DNA from: Quillaja saponaria
Lineage: Eukaryota > Streptophyta > Magnoliopsida > Fabales > Quillajaceae
Assembly: GCA_029379385.1 (NCBI GenBank)
Contig: CM055605.1
Location: 310,001-374,000, forward strand
Length of the DNA stretch: 64,000 nucleotides
Direction: 5' to 3'
The first letter of the stretch is position 1. Each line of letters opens with the position of its first letter. The translations under genes were made by a program, and so were the position numbers. Below, piece after piece: positions 49,720 to 62,224 of this stretch. Below the pieces are notes generated by a model that was not told where the DNA came from, did no database searches, and saw only the letters and a list, made by a program, of their open reading frames with translations.

Positions 49720-50786
49720 TGATTATGCTCATTAGGCTTCTGAGCAATTCCCCAAGCATTATATCCACCTGGTGATGCAATCATCTTACCTCTTCTGGTT
49801 TTCTTACCTCTGTCGGGATTCCCAGATTAGATCCTGGCCGCTGATCAGGAAAATAACCGTCAACCAAGTTGACCCACCCTTTTATATACATTTGAAAAAC
49901 AAAAAGGAAACTGGCGATGATCATCATCCATTTGAATCTGAATGCATTGTTTTTATGTTGTTTGATATGGTTTTTTTTTTTTTTTTGTTGGGTTAGTGGG
50001 CTCTAACTTAGTTGTTCTGTATAAATGTAGAAACAGTATTCTTTCCTTTGTCATCGTGGGTCAGAACTAGGGAATGGGAGCAAAATTGGTACTTCATTTC
50101 ATTCTTTTGTTTTTTTTAATTTTGGGGTGGGGGTGTAATGTTGGTAGGAACTTGATTCTCCATGTTACAAGAAATAAGTGGTTAGATAGAATCTGATTGG
50201 TGATATAGAATATGTAATGCATTTTATTTTGTGTTTTAATTTTTTTCTTTCTTCATACTTTGACATAAAGGTTTTCCTGTCACATAATTACGATTCAATT
50301 TTCACTTGGAAAAGAAAAATAAGTATCCGGGTGGATGAGTTTATTATATTAATATATATTGGTTTTAGGTCTCATATCATATACTTTTTACTTATTTATG
50401 AGAGAATAATACATCATGATTATAAATACCAAAAAACTAATCTACTTTCCGACCCAAAACCCCAATTAAAGTATAGAAATTAGCATATCAATGAACATTA
50501 GGCTCAAGTGAGCAAATCAAATAAGCACATCTTAAAGCTCATTAGACGTATACATAGGATCTATGAGAATGAGATGTCTGGTTATATAATTGGTCTTCCT
50601 AATATTTTCCTTCAGCCCCATTAAAGAGAAAGTAATAGTGGCCCAATGATAACACTAACCAGCCCTGAGCCCACCTTAAACCCATGGACAACAACTAGTA
50701 TATGATCCTTTTTTTTTGAGGATAAAAGAACGGCAACCAACAGGCTTAGGGTTAGGAAAGAGGACAACTCTGGAGCAGCCGCCAAA
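49720..50786. other. DUF3755 3' region and RPL38 promoter
   Basis: T-rich 3' UTR and spacer followed by the RPL38 promoter and leader from about 50600. It includes a site II and a telo-box-like motif. No other gene recognised. Confidence 0.65.
50640..50754 (-). promoter_or_regulatory. Site II and reverse telo-box motifs before RPL38
   Basis: GGCCCA at 50640-50645 reads TGGGCC on the minus strand (site II). TTAGGGTTA at 50746-50754 is the reverse of a telo-box-like TAACCCTAA. This motif pair is well known in plant ribosomal-protein promoters, and both lie within 150 bp of the ATG. Confidence 0.55.
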
Positions 50787-52257
50787 ATGGTAAGCCAGAG
50801 ATTTTCACTTTTCCTTGATTCCATAGTTCTTGCTCTGTCTCTGTGGTTTTCGTAGATTTATGTAATAGAACTGTTATTAGATCTCTGTCTTCGATTCTGT
50901 CTGTCCCTACTAAGGGCTTCTCATTTTCTTTTATGATGTTTGTATATATTTGGGTACTCGTGCGCAACTCAGCTTTGCACGAAATTTAGGTTTCTGTTGT
51001 CTCATGGGTTTCGTTGATATGCTGGTACAGTATAATTTTTATACTGGTAAATATATTTCTATTTCTTTGGTCTAGTTGAGTTTTTCCTTTGTTAATTATT
51101 TAAACTTGGTCTTACTTCTACATGCCAAGGCTGTTAAAGAATCTGTAACATCAAACAGCTAGAGAAAGTAGTAAATTTATTACCTGAATGTTTTAGAATT
51201 TAGAATCAATATGAAATGACAATATACTGATTGTTTTGGACTAGTGCTGCATACTAATTTCTGTTGTGATGGTAGACCGTAGGGTTTAGAGAGTCAGATC
51301 ACGGTGAAATTAGTAGATTGTAGGTTGGATGTACCAAAATTTTGGGGTCAGAAAATTGTTCACCTTTGAATTACTTTTGGCATTATAAATTCACAGCATC
51401 TTTGTAACAATCCCGGCCTGGTCTTTGCATCCTAAGATATTTTTTCTGCTTCTTGATTTGTGATGGAATTTTCAAGCAAACTAAATTAAGAGTCTCATGG
51501 AATTTTCAGTTGCTTTTAGGCTTGATTCGGTATCATACTGTTTACCGGTTCTGGTAAATTAAAGTAAATAAGATCAAGTGTTATATATTTGTTTCTCTGT
51601 CTAGTTGTATAATTTAGTGATGAAAAATTAGGTTGAGTGCCTGTTCCTTAGCAAGTTTTTTTGTTTGTTTTTTCAGTGCTAGATTTAGCTTGTGGCTGAT
51701 GTGATGTCGTTCTTGTTTATGTTCTACACAGCCTAAGCAAATCCATGAGATTAAAGATTTCCTTCTCACTGCCCGAAGGAAAGATGCCCGCTCTGTGAAG
51801 ATCAAGAGGAGCAGAGATGTGGTCAAGTTCAAGGTGCGATGCTCCAAGTACCTCTACACCCTGAGTGTGTTTGACTCGGAGAAGGCTGACAAGTTGAAGC
51901 AATCGCTTCCTCCAGGTCAGTTATGTAAAATAGCTAGCTGACATAGACAAAACGTGTCTTTGTTAATTCACTCTTAAGCGCCTTGTTGGAACACTGGGAT
52001 TCGCATAATGCTTTTCCTGATTTCTTATCCCATCTGTTGGTGTTTGTGTCTGCATTTTTGGGAGTTTTCATGCATAATGAGTTGAGCATTTGGAAGCTAA
52101 TCTTTTTTGTAAACCAGTTATTAATAATGTTATATTCTCACAAGATATGAGGGAAATTAACATAAGTGAAAATATTCTCATTCACTGGAATTAACTGTCA
52201 GTTTCAATGACTTGTATTCCTTTTTCTTTTGCAGGTTTGAGTGTGCAAGACCTGTGA
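50787..52257 (+). CDS. RPL38: Large-subunit ribosomal protein eL38
   Basis: eL38 is a small protein of the cytosolic 60S subunit. Exons 50787-50789, 51732-51915 and 52235-52257 join in frame to 69 residues, the usual length: [53 protein letters not shown]. The first coding exon contributes only the ATG, split from the rest by a 942-nt intron whose donor GTAAGC directly follows the start codon. The isolated start was chosen because CCTAAGCAA after the acceptor gives the conserved second residue Pro. The upstream leader carries site II and telo-box-like motifs. Confidence 0.96.
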
Positions 52258-53921
52258 AGGACCTGCCTTGACTGTTACCCTTGGTTGCCAGGAGATGAAG
52301 AACAACTATTTTCATTTGTTAGATGTTTGGCTTCTATGTAGTACAAATACTTGTTCGTGAGGAGTCACTTTATATTTGCGTAATTGTGAAATGGACAAGG
52401 CCGTTTCTTTATGAAAATTCAGTCATGGGTTTTTGGTGTTACTGTAGTAATTGCTAAAAGAACCATAAAGTTGACAATTGTAGTTCTGCAATTTAAACTT
52501 TTTCGAAGTACCATGAACGCTATTTTGAATTACAAGTGCTTCTGGAACGAATTATTTCTTTTTATTAACATGTAATTTACCACAAAATCATTATTGTTCT
52601 GCATAAAATTGATTTCCGGATATTGAAATTTGAAAATATTATTTCCAGAAGAGGAAGCTTCAGCCTTCTATTTTCATTTTTTATTGTTAGTGTGCAAACC
52701 AGCTTGTATGGACAAACAAGTTAATGAAAAACGGTGACCTTAAATATATACAAGTGGGTTGATCTTAGTTCTCCAATTTTAGTTATATGATTTATATCCT
52801 TATAATAACTAGTTTTTTTGTAATGAATTGTTGTGAGCAGTAGTTGAGTTTCAACTCTCTTATTGTACCCAAAAATAAAATTTAAAAATTTATATCATTT
52901 AGTATGACGGTTGACTTGTTTTAATAATTGATAATATTATTATCCATGATAATTTGATTTTAAGGTTAAAATTTATTAAAAAAATATTATTTATGATGAT
53001 ACTTGATTTGTTTTAAGAATTGATAATATTAATGTACATGTCAATTTGTTTTAAGATTACAATCAACTAAAATGTGGCAACATCTGATTGGAGAATGCCA
53101 CATCTAATGTTTTAATTTTTTTTTTGTCAGTTTGCCACACCTAATTGGAATGATAGAATCAAATCCCATTAGCCCCAGGTTGGGAAGGACAAATTTGGAA
53201 ACAATAACGGCAGTACAACACACACTCGAAGGTACAATAATCCTTCCCATCAGCATTAACATGGAACCCTCTTTCGCTCATCTCACTGTTATAATCCTAC
53301 TCGCTTTTTGCAAAATTCCCTTCGCGGCGTAGGTCCGTGGACTTTGGGAACTCTAACAAAAAGTCTCTTCCATCGGAGCACGACTGGACAGTGGACACAC
53401 AGAGAAGTGAGAACTCTTTCTTTGTCTTCGCTGTTCTCCAATCAACGGGTTCTTCGTCAAACAGGTCACTATTCGTTCACCTTCTGTTATTATGTGCAGT
53501 GCTTAATTTTATCTAATTGTCTTACTTGTTTTCAAGTTTTCGGATTCTTCACTGTTTCTCTTTTGAATGAATTCCAGTAGGTTTCACATATAGAAACCGT
53601 TTGGAACTTCAATTTTGATTGAACAACAAGATTTGTATGTGAAATGTTTAATGTATTTTCATTCTTGGTTAGGACTGTTGAAATTGAACTTGAGCAGATG
53701 CCATTTTAGATTTTGGACATTATGTAATGCATTATCCAATGTTGATGATGAGTGATGACCCTTCTAAGGTTTTATTGTGTAGCATTGCTGGAAGTTGCCG
53801 CTGCTCAAGCCTCTGCAGGATCTATTTTGACTGTTTAGACATCAATTGTGAGGATATATTATTTCCTGTGGAAGTTCTGTAGATTACAGGCCTATTTCAT
53901 TAGACAGTGGTCTTGTGAAAG
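52258..53921. other. RPL38 3' region, AT-rich spacer and TGD2 leader
   Basis: It contains the RPL38 3' UTR and an AT-rich spacer with a roughly 88-bp imperfect direct repeat around GTTTTAA-AATTGATAATATTA (near 52913 and 53005). The TGD2 5' leader follows, with a likely intron (donor 53465, acceptor ending 53889). No additional gene seen. Confidence 0.6.
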
Positions 53922-56388
53922 ATGGTTGGGAATCCTTTGGTCAATGTCTCAATGTCACCAACGCTGTTATCTTCATCTTTATTAGTCCAGCCATGTAATT
54001 CTTCAAACTGCATGCCTTATCTTCCCTATAGACACCAAACAAGAGCAACACGCATAAGAGCAGCATCTGCTGATACTGGGCACGGCCAACCACCGACTTC
54101 TTCAGAAGCAAAGAGTCCGCTTTCACTTGTTTTGGATGTTCCTCGGAATATTTGGAGGCAAACTTTACGCCCACTGAGTGATTTTGGGTTTGGTCGTAGG
54201 AGCATCTGGGAAGGTGGGGTTGGATTGTTTATAGTGTCAGGTACAGTTCTCTTAGCACTAAGTTTGGCCTGGTTGAGGGGGTTCCAAATACGGTCTAAAT
54301 TCAGGAAGTACACAGCAGTATTTGATTTCTCTCAGGCTTGTGGTATGTGCACTGGGACACCTGTGAGGATTAGAGGGGTGACTGTTGGCAATGTTATTCG
54401 TGTGAATCCTTCCCTGAAAAGTATAGAAGCGGTTGTTGAGGTGTGTTATTTGATGCTATAATCTTGTTATGGATATCCAACTCTATCCTCCTACTAGATA
54501 GTGATAGAAATGTTGTTCTTGTTCAGATTGTCATTGTTTACTTGATGCATCATTTTGCATTTATTTGTTTGTAGGTTGAAGATGATAAAACTATCATACC
54601 TCAAAATTCTTTAATTGAGGTTAATCAATCTGGTCTTCTCATGGAAACTTTGATTGACATTACTCCTAGAGATCCTATCCCAACACCTTCCGTGGGCCCT
54701 CTTGATCCAGAATGTGTCAAAGAAGGTCTGATTGTTTGTGATCGACAAAAGATAAAGGGGTACGAAGGAGTAGCTTGGATGCATTGGTTGGGATTTTCAC
54801 CCGTCTTGGGCGTGATGTAGAGGAAATTGGTATTGCCAATAGCTATTCACTGGCTCAACGAGTTTCTTCTGTCATCGAAGAAGCAAAACCACTGCTCACA
54901 AAGGTGTGCCAACTTCTAATTTTGACGTTCTTGTTTGATAGTAGTTGATTCCCTTGTATGGACTGTTAAGGCCCAGCCAATGCAAAATATTTGTTAATCT
55001 TTAATTTGTTGGAGGCATGTCTTTTGATAGAAAGGGTGAAAAAAAATAGTTTTTTTTTTTGTGTGTGTTATGTATCAACTAAATAGAAGCCATTGGCAAT
55101 GCCTCTAGTTTTCTGCAACCAGTTAACTATTGACTTTCGGAAATTTGAGTAGCCAGTTCGGGAACTTGTCAGGTATAGCTTTAGCTTCCCCAGATACATC
55201 AGCATGATGTTGGCATGTTTCAAATATATGGTCAGATATCTGAATCTCAAGTGATTATTATCTGACATTGCAGGCCACATCTTCCACCAGGATCATTGCA
55301 TTTTACCTGTGTGATATGTTAGAAGTTTCTCATTGTGACTTATTGCATGATTGGTGAGAGGTTGGCAATTAAATCAATTGTTGAACATCACTTAGATTCT
55401 CGCTGATGTTTATGTGCTTCTATATAAATAGGGGGATTTCTTCTGATGCACATTAGTCTGAATCTTTTTTTTTAATTATCATCTTATGTATCCTCATGCC
55501 CATAATTTTGGCTTTGATGTAGTTATATCTCAGATCCAAGCCATGGCTGAAGATTTTCAACCTTTGCTAGCTGAAGTTCGTGATAGTGGTCTGTTGAAGG
55601 AAGTTGAGAATTTAACAAGAAGTCTTACACAAGCCTCTGATGATTTGAGGTGAACTATCACAAATTTTATACCTATTTCCTTACCTCTCATTTGGAATGG
55701 TTCTTATACACACAGTAGGAACTACATGGTTAGCATTTTAGATAAAGGTGACTAACTTATCAAAACCCTGTCCCTCAAAAGGGACCTCGAAAGAAAGAAA
55801 ATGAGCCATATGATCACCAGTGTGCGAAATTGTACCTTGCCCATAATGTGAGATGACCTTGGTATAGTCTATTCCATTGAAAAGGTTGTGATCGTATTTT
55901 TGCTTCAACTCTCTAAAACTTGAACATCATCTCGTTATTGATACCTAGCCGACTTAGGTTGGATATTTCCCTCAAGTGCCCCGAAATAAGGTGATTCCTT
56001 GTAATCTCCTCTTTATTTCAAAGCAACTTCTCTAAACCCCTGTGCCCCTTTTTCTATCTCTGTACATATCATTGTGTTAAAAATTAATGTTTCTGCAGAA
56101 GGGTGCAGTCATCTATTATGACCCCTGAGAACACTGAGCTGATTCAAAAGTCCATATGCACGCTTATATTTACGTTGAAGAACATGGAGGTGAGCAGCAG
56201 ATCTATAACATATTGCTCTGATTATTAATGTTGGTCTCTTTTGTTTTTCCCAGTGTGTTGTTGCTTGCTTTATTGAGCCTTGTCTTAATCTGCAGAATGT
56301 AAGCGCTGATATTCTGGGATTTACTGGTGATGAGGCTACAAGAAGGAATTTGAAATTACTTATCAAGTCCCTTAGCAGGTTGCTATGA
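53922..56388 (+). CDS. TGD2: TGD2, chloroplast MCE-domain lipid-transfer protein
   Basis: TGD2 is the MCE-type substrate-binding subunit of the TGD1-2-3 ABC importer in the inner chloroplast envelope, which brings ER-derived lipid (probably phosphatidic acid) into plastids. Exons 53922-54440, 54575-54903, 55534-55649, 56099-56189 and 56296-56388 would give 382 residues if one frame break in exon 2 is discounted, the family's usual length. Seen: a Ser/Arg-rich transit peptide; one membrane segment near residues 100-119 (VGLFIVSGTVLLALSLAWL); the MCE domain (YTAVFDFSQACGMCTGTPVRIRG and following, to LLMETLIDITPRDPIP); a C-terminal helical region LLAEVRDSGLLKEVENLTRSL ending in LIKSLSRLL. One base is missing near 54772, so the frame meets TAG at 54818-54820. 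All other exons are clean. Confidence 0.92.
54770..54820 (+). other. TGD2: Frame break in TGD2 exon 2 (one base missing)
   Basis: The frame reads DRQKIKGYEGVA and then WMHWLGFSPVLGVM before TAG. From about 54774 the frame shifted by one reads SLDALVGIFTRLGRDVEEIG, the conserved TGD2 sequence, on to the normal donor at 54903. The site is near GGAGTAGCTTGG, where one base is missing before GC. Confidence 0.88.
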
Positions 56389-58531
56389 CGTTGATTTAAA
56401 GTAAATTAGACAAGATACAACAGTTGATCGGGTTATTTAAATGGTCCATCAACCATCGTTCTTTAGAGGTGAAAGAAATGAAGTCACTCCTTGTATAATC
56501 TGTTTCTTTGTTTGCAATTGCATGAGAAGGTTCCGATGCTAGAGCAGATGTTGCAACTTTTTGTGGCAAAATTTTATTGTTTTGAGGGGTTTAGCTTGCT
56601 ATTTCTTTTCCTATGTTCACATGTCTAGTCAGCTGAGGCAGCTAATTACTCTGGGACGAGCCTTTGTTTCCTGGTTGATAAGGGTGACGGTAGGTTGTTA
56701 TTGCAGGTAATAAAATCCCACAAGATTAAATTTTGGAACCCCGTAAATCGTAAAAGCTTATGCTCGGGCCATATGTATTTTTGATTTAATTCATCAACTT
56801 GTTTTGGAATTGAATACAGGGCCTCTTCGATAAATTCTGTTATTTTGGACCTGGACAATTACAGTCCTCTAAGAAGTAAAATAATTTATTACTTTCATGT
56901 GGAACTTGTAGTAAATGGAGTACATCGCGCTCTTAATCAATGCCGCGTGCGACGGTGTTGACTGTTGACCACACAATGCTCCTTCTTTCATACTACTTTA
57001 TTCCTCTCACTTGTATGGATTTTCATTTCTGTGTAATTTACAATTTTACCGACCTTCTGTTTCTAATTTCCAGCAAAGAAAATGGAATGGAAAGCAAGTT
57101 TCCCTGTTGAAATCTTATTTAAAAAAAAAAAAGAGAAAAAAAAAGAAGTTTTCCTGTAGAAAGTAGCAAGGCAAATAAGAGATCACCATGTCAGTAGGGT
57201 CAAGCCACGTCATAAAGTCCAATTAGAATATTCTTCATACTGTATAAGTGACACCTCTTTCTCTCTTTCTTGCTCCGTGCCATATTGTAATGCTTGATTC
57301 TCTAATATTCATTTTAATGTGGAATAATTGTTTTGATAAAAATGACCATGAATCAATCACCGTCTAATAATTTGTGTAGCAAGCTTATGTATGATGTATC
57401 TACGTCTACGTGGAAAATGAAGACTATATTCTTATGGTTGTGATGTAGATGTGTGTTGATGGCTTTGGATACCATGTTCATCAAGTTGAAATAATACATG
57501 GCCTACTCACTTTAAAACCCATATTTTCGCAACACAGCCATTCTATATTAATATTTTGGCACCTTTTTCAGGTAGCCGACACGTCATAACCTTATTCTTA
57601 ACCTCTACACCATCCTGCACATGCACCCATTTACTTTGCATACTTTCTTACAAAATTTAAAAAATATAAAAACTAAAATTTTCTCCCCCCTTACAGAATT
57701 TTAAGTCAGCAAAACTAAAATGTTCCTTTAGAAGACTTTTGGTAAACCCTTTTGATTGAGTGGCTTATTATTGGGGAGAGCATCCTATCCATCTGTTATT
57801 GAAATCCAAATCAAAGCCAGAGTAGGTCAGTTTCCTCATTTTTGTATCAGTTTTAGGTGCAGGTGGCGAGTAGGTTGTGTCAGAAACTGACAGCCCTTTA
57901 TTTGCAAATCAATCATGCAATAGGCCTGCGATCAATTATACCCCACCTACCTTTTGCTGTCTTCTGTAAGTTTTCACTTTTCAGCACCATCCCATGTTCA
58001 GATTGGGGGAGAGAAAGGAGAGGGAGACGTCTCACTTCTTCTCCTACCTTCTAAAAAAAGCGCCCTTCACCCTTCTAAAATTATCTTTATTGGTTAAAAG
58101 TGCCCTTCACCTTCTAAAATTATCTTTGTTGGTTTAACGATTGAGGAAATTGCTTTGGTGGTAGTCTCAGCTGGGTGGTGTCTTATTTTGTTGTTTTTTC
58201 CTATTTCTGAATTTCATCCACCATTTTGCCAATGCCACCAAAATCTTGACTTTCTTAGTGATAGTGAATTTTCTTTTTCCCTCTCATTTGGGTTTTCTGT
58301 GGTTGAGCGCTGTTTTGACAACTCTCATTTGTGTCCTGAAGCTTCCTCCGTAGTTTCCATTTTTGCAAACTTCTAAAGTCCACAATTTTGATTCATTCGT
58401 TCAATTTGGGCGTTTAATCAGTTACTAGAAAAGCCGTTCCCTTGCTTTTTATCTTTTTTTGTCTTTCTCATTCTGGGTCCAAAGTCCCCATCTGGGTTTT
58501 TGGAGAGTGATGCATACTGACGTTCCCAGAA
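56389..58531. other. TGD2 3' region, spacer and DUF936 leader
   Basis: AT-rich spacer with an A-rich tract near 57120. Nearer the DUF936 gene is a roughly 40-bp direct repeat (GCCCTTCAC..TTCTAAAATTATCTTT at about 58062 and 58102). Several short frames have no recognisable similarity. No additional gene supported. Confidence 0.6.
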
Positions 58532-58608
58532 ATGGCAACTCTTGTTCCTGGGGTTCTTCTCAAGCTACTGCAGCACATGAACACGGATGTAAAGGTTGCT
58601 GGTGAGCA
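58510..58608 (+). promoter_or_regulatory. uORF overlapping the DUF936 start
   Basis: An ATG at 58510-58512, 22 bp before the main ATG, opens a 32-codon frame plus stop in another register. It ends at TGA 58606-58608, inside the main coding region. If transcribed it would compete with the main start. Context is seen; the effect is inferred. Confidence 0.4.
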
Positions 58609-61600
58609 CAGGTCATCCCTGTTACAAGTAGTGAGCATTGTTCCGGCACTTGCGGGCGGTGAACTATTCCTAAACCAAGGTTTCTATCTCAAGGTTTCAG
58701 ATTCCTCACACGCCACCTATGTCTCTCTCCCTGATGAACACGATGATCTTATTCTCAGCGATAAGATCCAACTGGGTCAGTTCATTCATGTTGATCGGCT
58801 TGAAGCCGCTTCACCAGTTCCTATTCTTCGTGGGGTTAGGCCAGTCCCTGGAAGACACCCTTGTGTAGGAAGCCCCGAAGACATTGTTGCAACAAAGTCA
58901 CCTGGGTTTCTTAAGAACAATGGTGGTAAATCGCTAAAGCAAGTATTTGGCAATAATCATGTTGGTCAAAAGGAGAAAGCGAGGTTGAATGCTAGTGCCA
59001 AGGAAGATAAATTAGATAAGAGAACATCAATTTTTAGTAGATCTAGATCCCAGCTAACAGAACCAGCACGGACTGTGGAAGTAAAGAAGGAACCTTTGTC
59101 AAAATTGAAGTCTCTAAATTCACGGTCTATCCCTTCATCTCCTACAAGTGGTTATTCATTGCCAACTTCTTTTGAGAAATTTTCAAATGGAGTCAAGCAA
59201 CAGGCAAAGATTAAGGGAGTAGACAAGACAACAGCTAAGGTGGGAGTGGTGGAGAAGGCTCGTTCTGTTCGTGGGGCAAGTCCTACTGCAAAGAAGATGA
59301 TACTTGGAAACCCTATCAGAAACTTGGTTCAGGGGATTGAGTTGGGGGAAAAGGCTCTACGGAAGAGCTGGGAAGGGACTATGGAGGTCAAGAATAGAGA
59401 TAACTCCAAATTAAGGGCCACCAAGTATGATTCCAAGCCTGAAGTTCGCAGTTCTGTAAGCCCTATTACTCTTGAACTTAGGTGTCAAAAATAATTTAGT
59501 TTTCTTTATGCATTGAAATTTGTCTGCTTGACTAATTATGGATAAATATAAAGTCTTTGGTTTATGGGCTTGTGATTGATTCCCGTTATTTTTCTCTTGA
59601 GAAAACGATTTAATAAAATGCTATTTTGGTGATGTCAAACAGAGGTATCTGGATTTTATAATTTTCTTCATCCTGTGAATCATATTATTTGAAATTCATC
59701 TAAGCAAATGATCACTAACATTCCAGTTAAATACGTTTTTGTCAGACTCCTAGGAAAAGCACATCAACAATTGAAAGGTTGCCATCAAGAGTGGAGAATA
59801 AGATTATAGTATCTACAAAATCCTCTAAAGAGGAAACCAAGGTTCAGATGTCTATAAAAAAAGTGACTGCGAATGAAACAATGGAAGACAGAGAGAAGGC
59901 AAATAAGCAAAGAATTTTTGTTGGAAAGAAATCTTCAGAAATTTCTATTAATGGACTCCCAGGAAACTTGGTCAAAGTTTCTCTAAATAGTAGAAGGTTG
60001 ACAGATGGAAGTGTCTCATGGTCTTCACTGCCATCTTCTCTTGCAAAGCTCGGGAAGGTAAAATACTCTTAACTGAACATTTTCTATCTTCACAGCTATC
60101 TGGCTTTAGTCTTTGATTCTGTGATAGTTGCTCGTCTGAGTGTATACTTCATACTGTTCAAGAAACATATATGCTGTCAGCAATTTCCATTGTACACATT
60201 TCTGACATGAACTATATAATGGGAATTGTTCGAAGAACTCCTTTATTAGGATTCTTGCAGCCATGCCTTTTGAGTGTAATGGAACGTCCTCCTCGTAAAA
60301 GCATTGGTGGAGGGGGAGACAACGGGGTCAATACCAACCAGTGTAAATGCAGGACTTAAAAAACTAACAAGATGAATGAGCTCGTCTGAGATAAATATAA
60401 TATGATGATCATATACAAAGTCCATGTTTCTCACAAATATTTTGCTAGTAGCTTCTGCCTTTAGCCATTGATCTACACTGAAACTCTTCATGTACCCTTT
60501 GTTGTCTGCTAATTCTTTAGATTCTGGAGGCCTTCATTTATAAATGGGTGTATCGAACCAACGAGACTGGTCACATTTCTATCGTAATAAAAACATATCT
60601 GTATCTGTAGCTTGGTTTTGGGTGGTGGATCATTAAATTTTTTTACTCTCATCTGCAATTTCTTTTACTGATTTGTTGTAGGCATGTTGATTTCTTGATT
60701 GCTTTTGTTATGCGTAGTTATCCAGTGGATACATTAGAGGCGTCTACTTCATTGAAATCCAAACTTTTGGAAGATAAGTTTTATTAGTCAACATTTTTTT
60801 GTTCTTATTTTCTGGTTTTATGTCTATGGTGACAGGAAGTAATGAAGCACAGAGATGCTGCACAATTGGCAGCAACTGAAGCTATGCAAGAGGCTTCTGC
60901 TACCGAGAGCTTACTTCGATGTCTAAGGTATTGAATACCTTCTTTTATTTTCCCTTCTTTAGGAGTAATGTATTAGACACTTCAAGCAGAGCTGTTTGGT
61001 AATTAAGTAGTCAATATATTTCTGATTTTAGCATCTGTCAGCGAGTTCTTTGTCAAGGATAAGAAAGCAGTATGTATTGGAATGTTAACAATAGTAGATT
61101 ATATAGTTATATGTGAAATGGTGGTAATAAATAATAGACAATAGTGTGTTGTCATTCCTAAAAAGAGTATTTCCTCTGCTTGATTCAAAACTTTGTGATA
61201 TTTGAAACATGCAATTATTCAGAAAGTGTTTAAAACAAATACAAAGCTGGAGTGGTATAGGAAAAAAGTCAAGTTTAAAACAAATGAGTAAGCTAATGCA
61301 GTACGTAAGAAACAATTAATGAGCTTTCCCTCTTTTTCGTTTTCTCCTATGATGCATTATATTTTTCTGATGTTTTCTTGCAGTATTTATTCTGAGCTAA
61401 GTACTTCTGCTAAGGAAGATGACCCGCAGCCTGCAGTGGAGCAGTATTTGACTCTCCATGCAACCCTAAATAAGACTCATGTGATTGCTGACTCCCTGTC
61501 CAAAACTATTCCAGATGGTTCGTCTCCAGATCATGAAAAAGCCATATCCGAGGAAGCAGTAAAAGTCATGTCAGACAGACGTAAACATGCAGCTTCTTGG

Positions 61601-62224
61601 GTCCAGGCTGCATTAGTCACCAATCTATCATCCTTCTCTGTTTTCACCAAGGAACCTCAATCAACTCTACTCCCAGCTTCAAGTCCTGCTCAAAATCAGA
61701 AGACTATCATGGGAAATCAACCCATATTAGTCCTAGAAAATTCTAGCAAAGATGCTTCATCAAGAAACCATGTAAAAACCCGTCAGACGACTAATTCTAA
61801 GCTTGTTGCTCAAGCTACTCCCCGTCGATTAGGGGATGTGTTAGCCAATGGGCCAAAGCAGCAAGTCCCACCCCTGCCACTGCCAGAGTGGTTTAGAGGA
61901 AACAGCCTTGATGAGGTTGTCGACCTAGCTGAAAGGCTGCAACGGCAGTCGCGGGACTGGTTTTTGGGATTTGTAGAGAGATTCTTGGATGCTGATGTTG
62001 ACACAAGTTTGTCAGATAATGGTCAAATAGCAGGGATGCTGACTCAGCTCAAGAATGTAAACAACTGGTTAGATGAGATAGGATCGAGCTTGGATGAGGG
62101 AGAATCAACCAACATATCAACTGAAACAATTGACAGGCTTAGGAAGAAGATTTATGAATATCTTCTTACACATGTTGAGTCTGCTGCTGCGGCACTTGGT
62201 GGTCAATCACAGTCATCACCTTGA
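58532..62224 (+). CDS. DUF936 family protein
   Basis: Exons 58532-59455, 59746-60057, 60836-60927 and 61384-62224 join in frame to 722 residues. The N-terminal domain [40 protein letters not shown], with [40 protein letters not shown] and [16 protein letters not shown], is the hallmark of plant DUF936 and resembles an OB-like fold. The middle is long, basic, Ser/Lys-rich and probably disordered. The C-terminal third is helical ([83 protein letters not shown]). Molecular function is not established. A short uORF overlaps the start. Confidence 0.9.
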
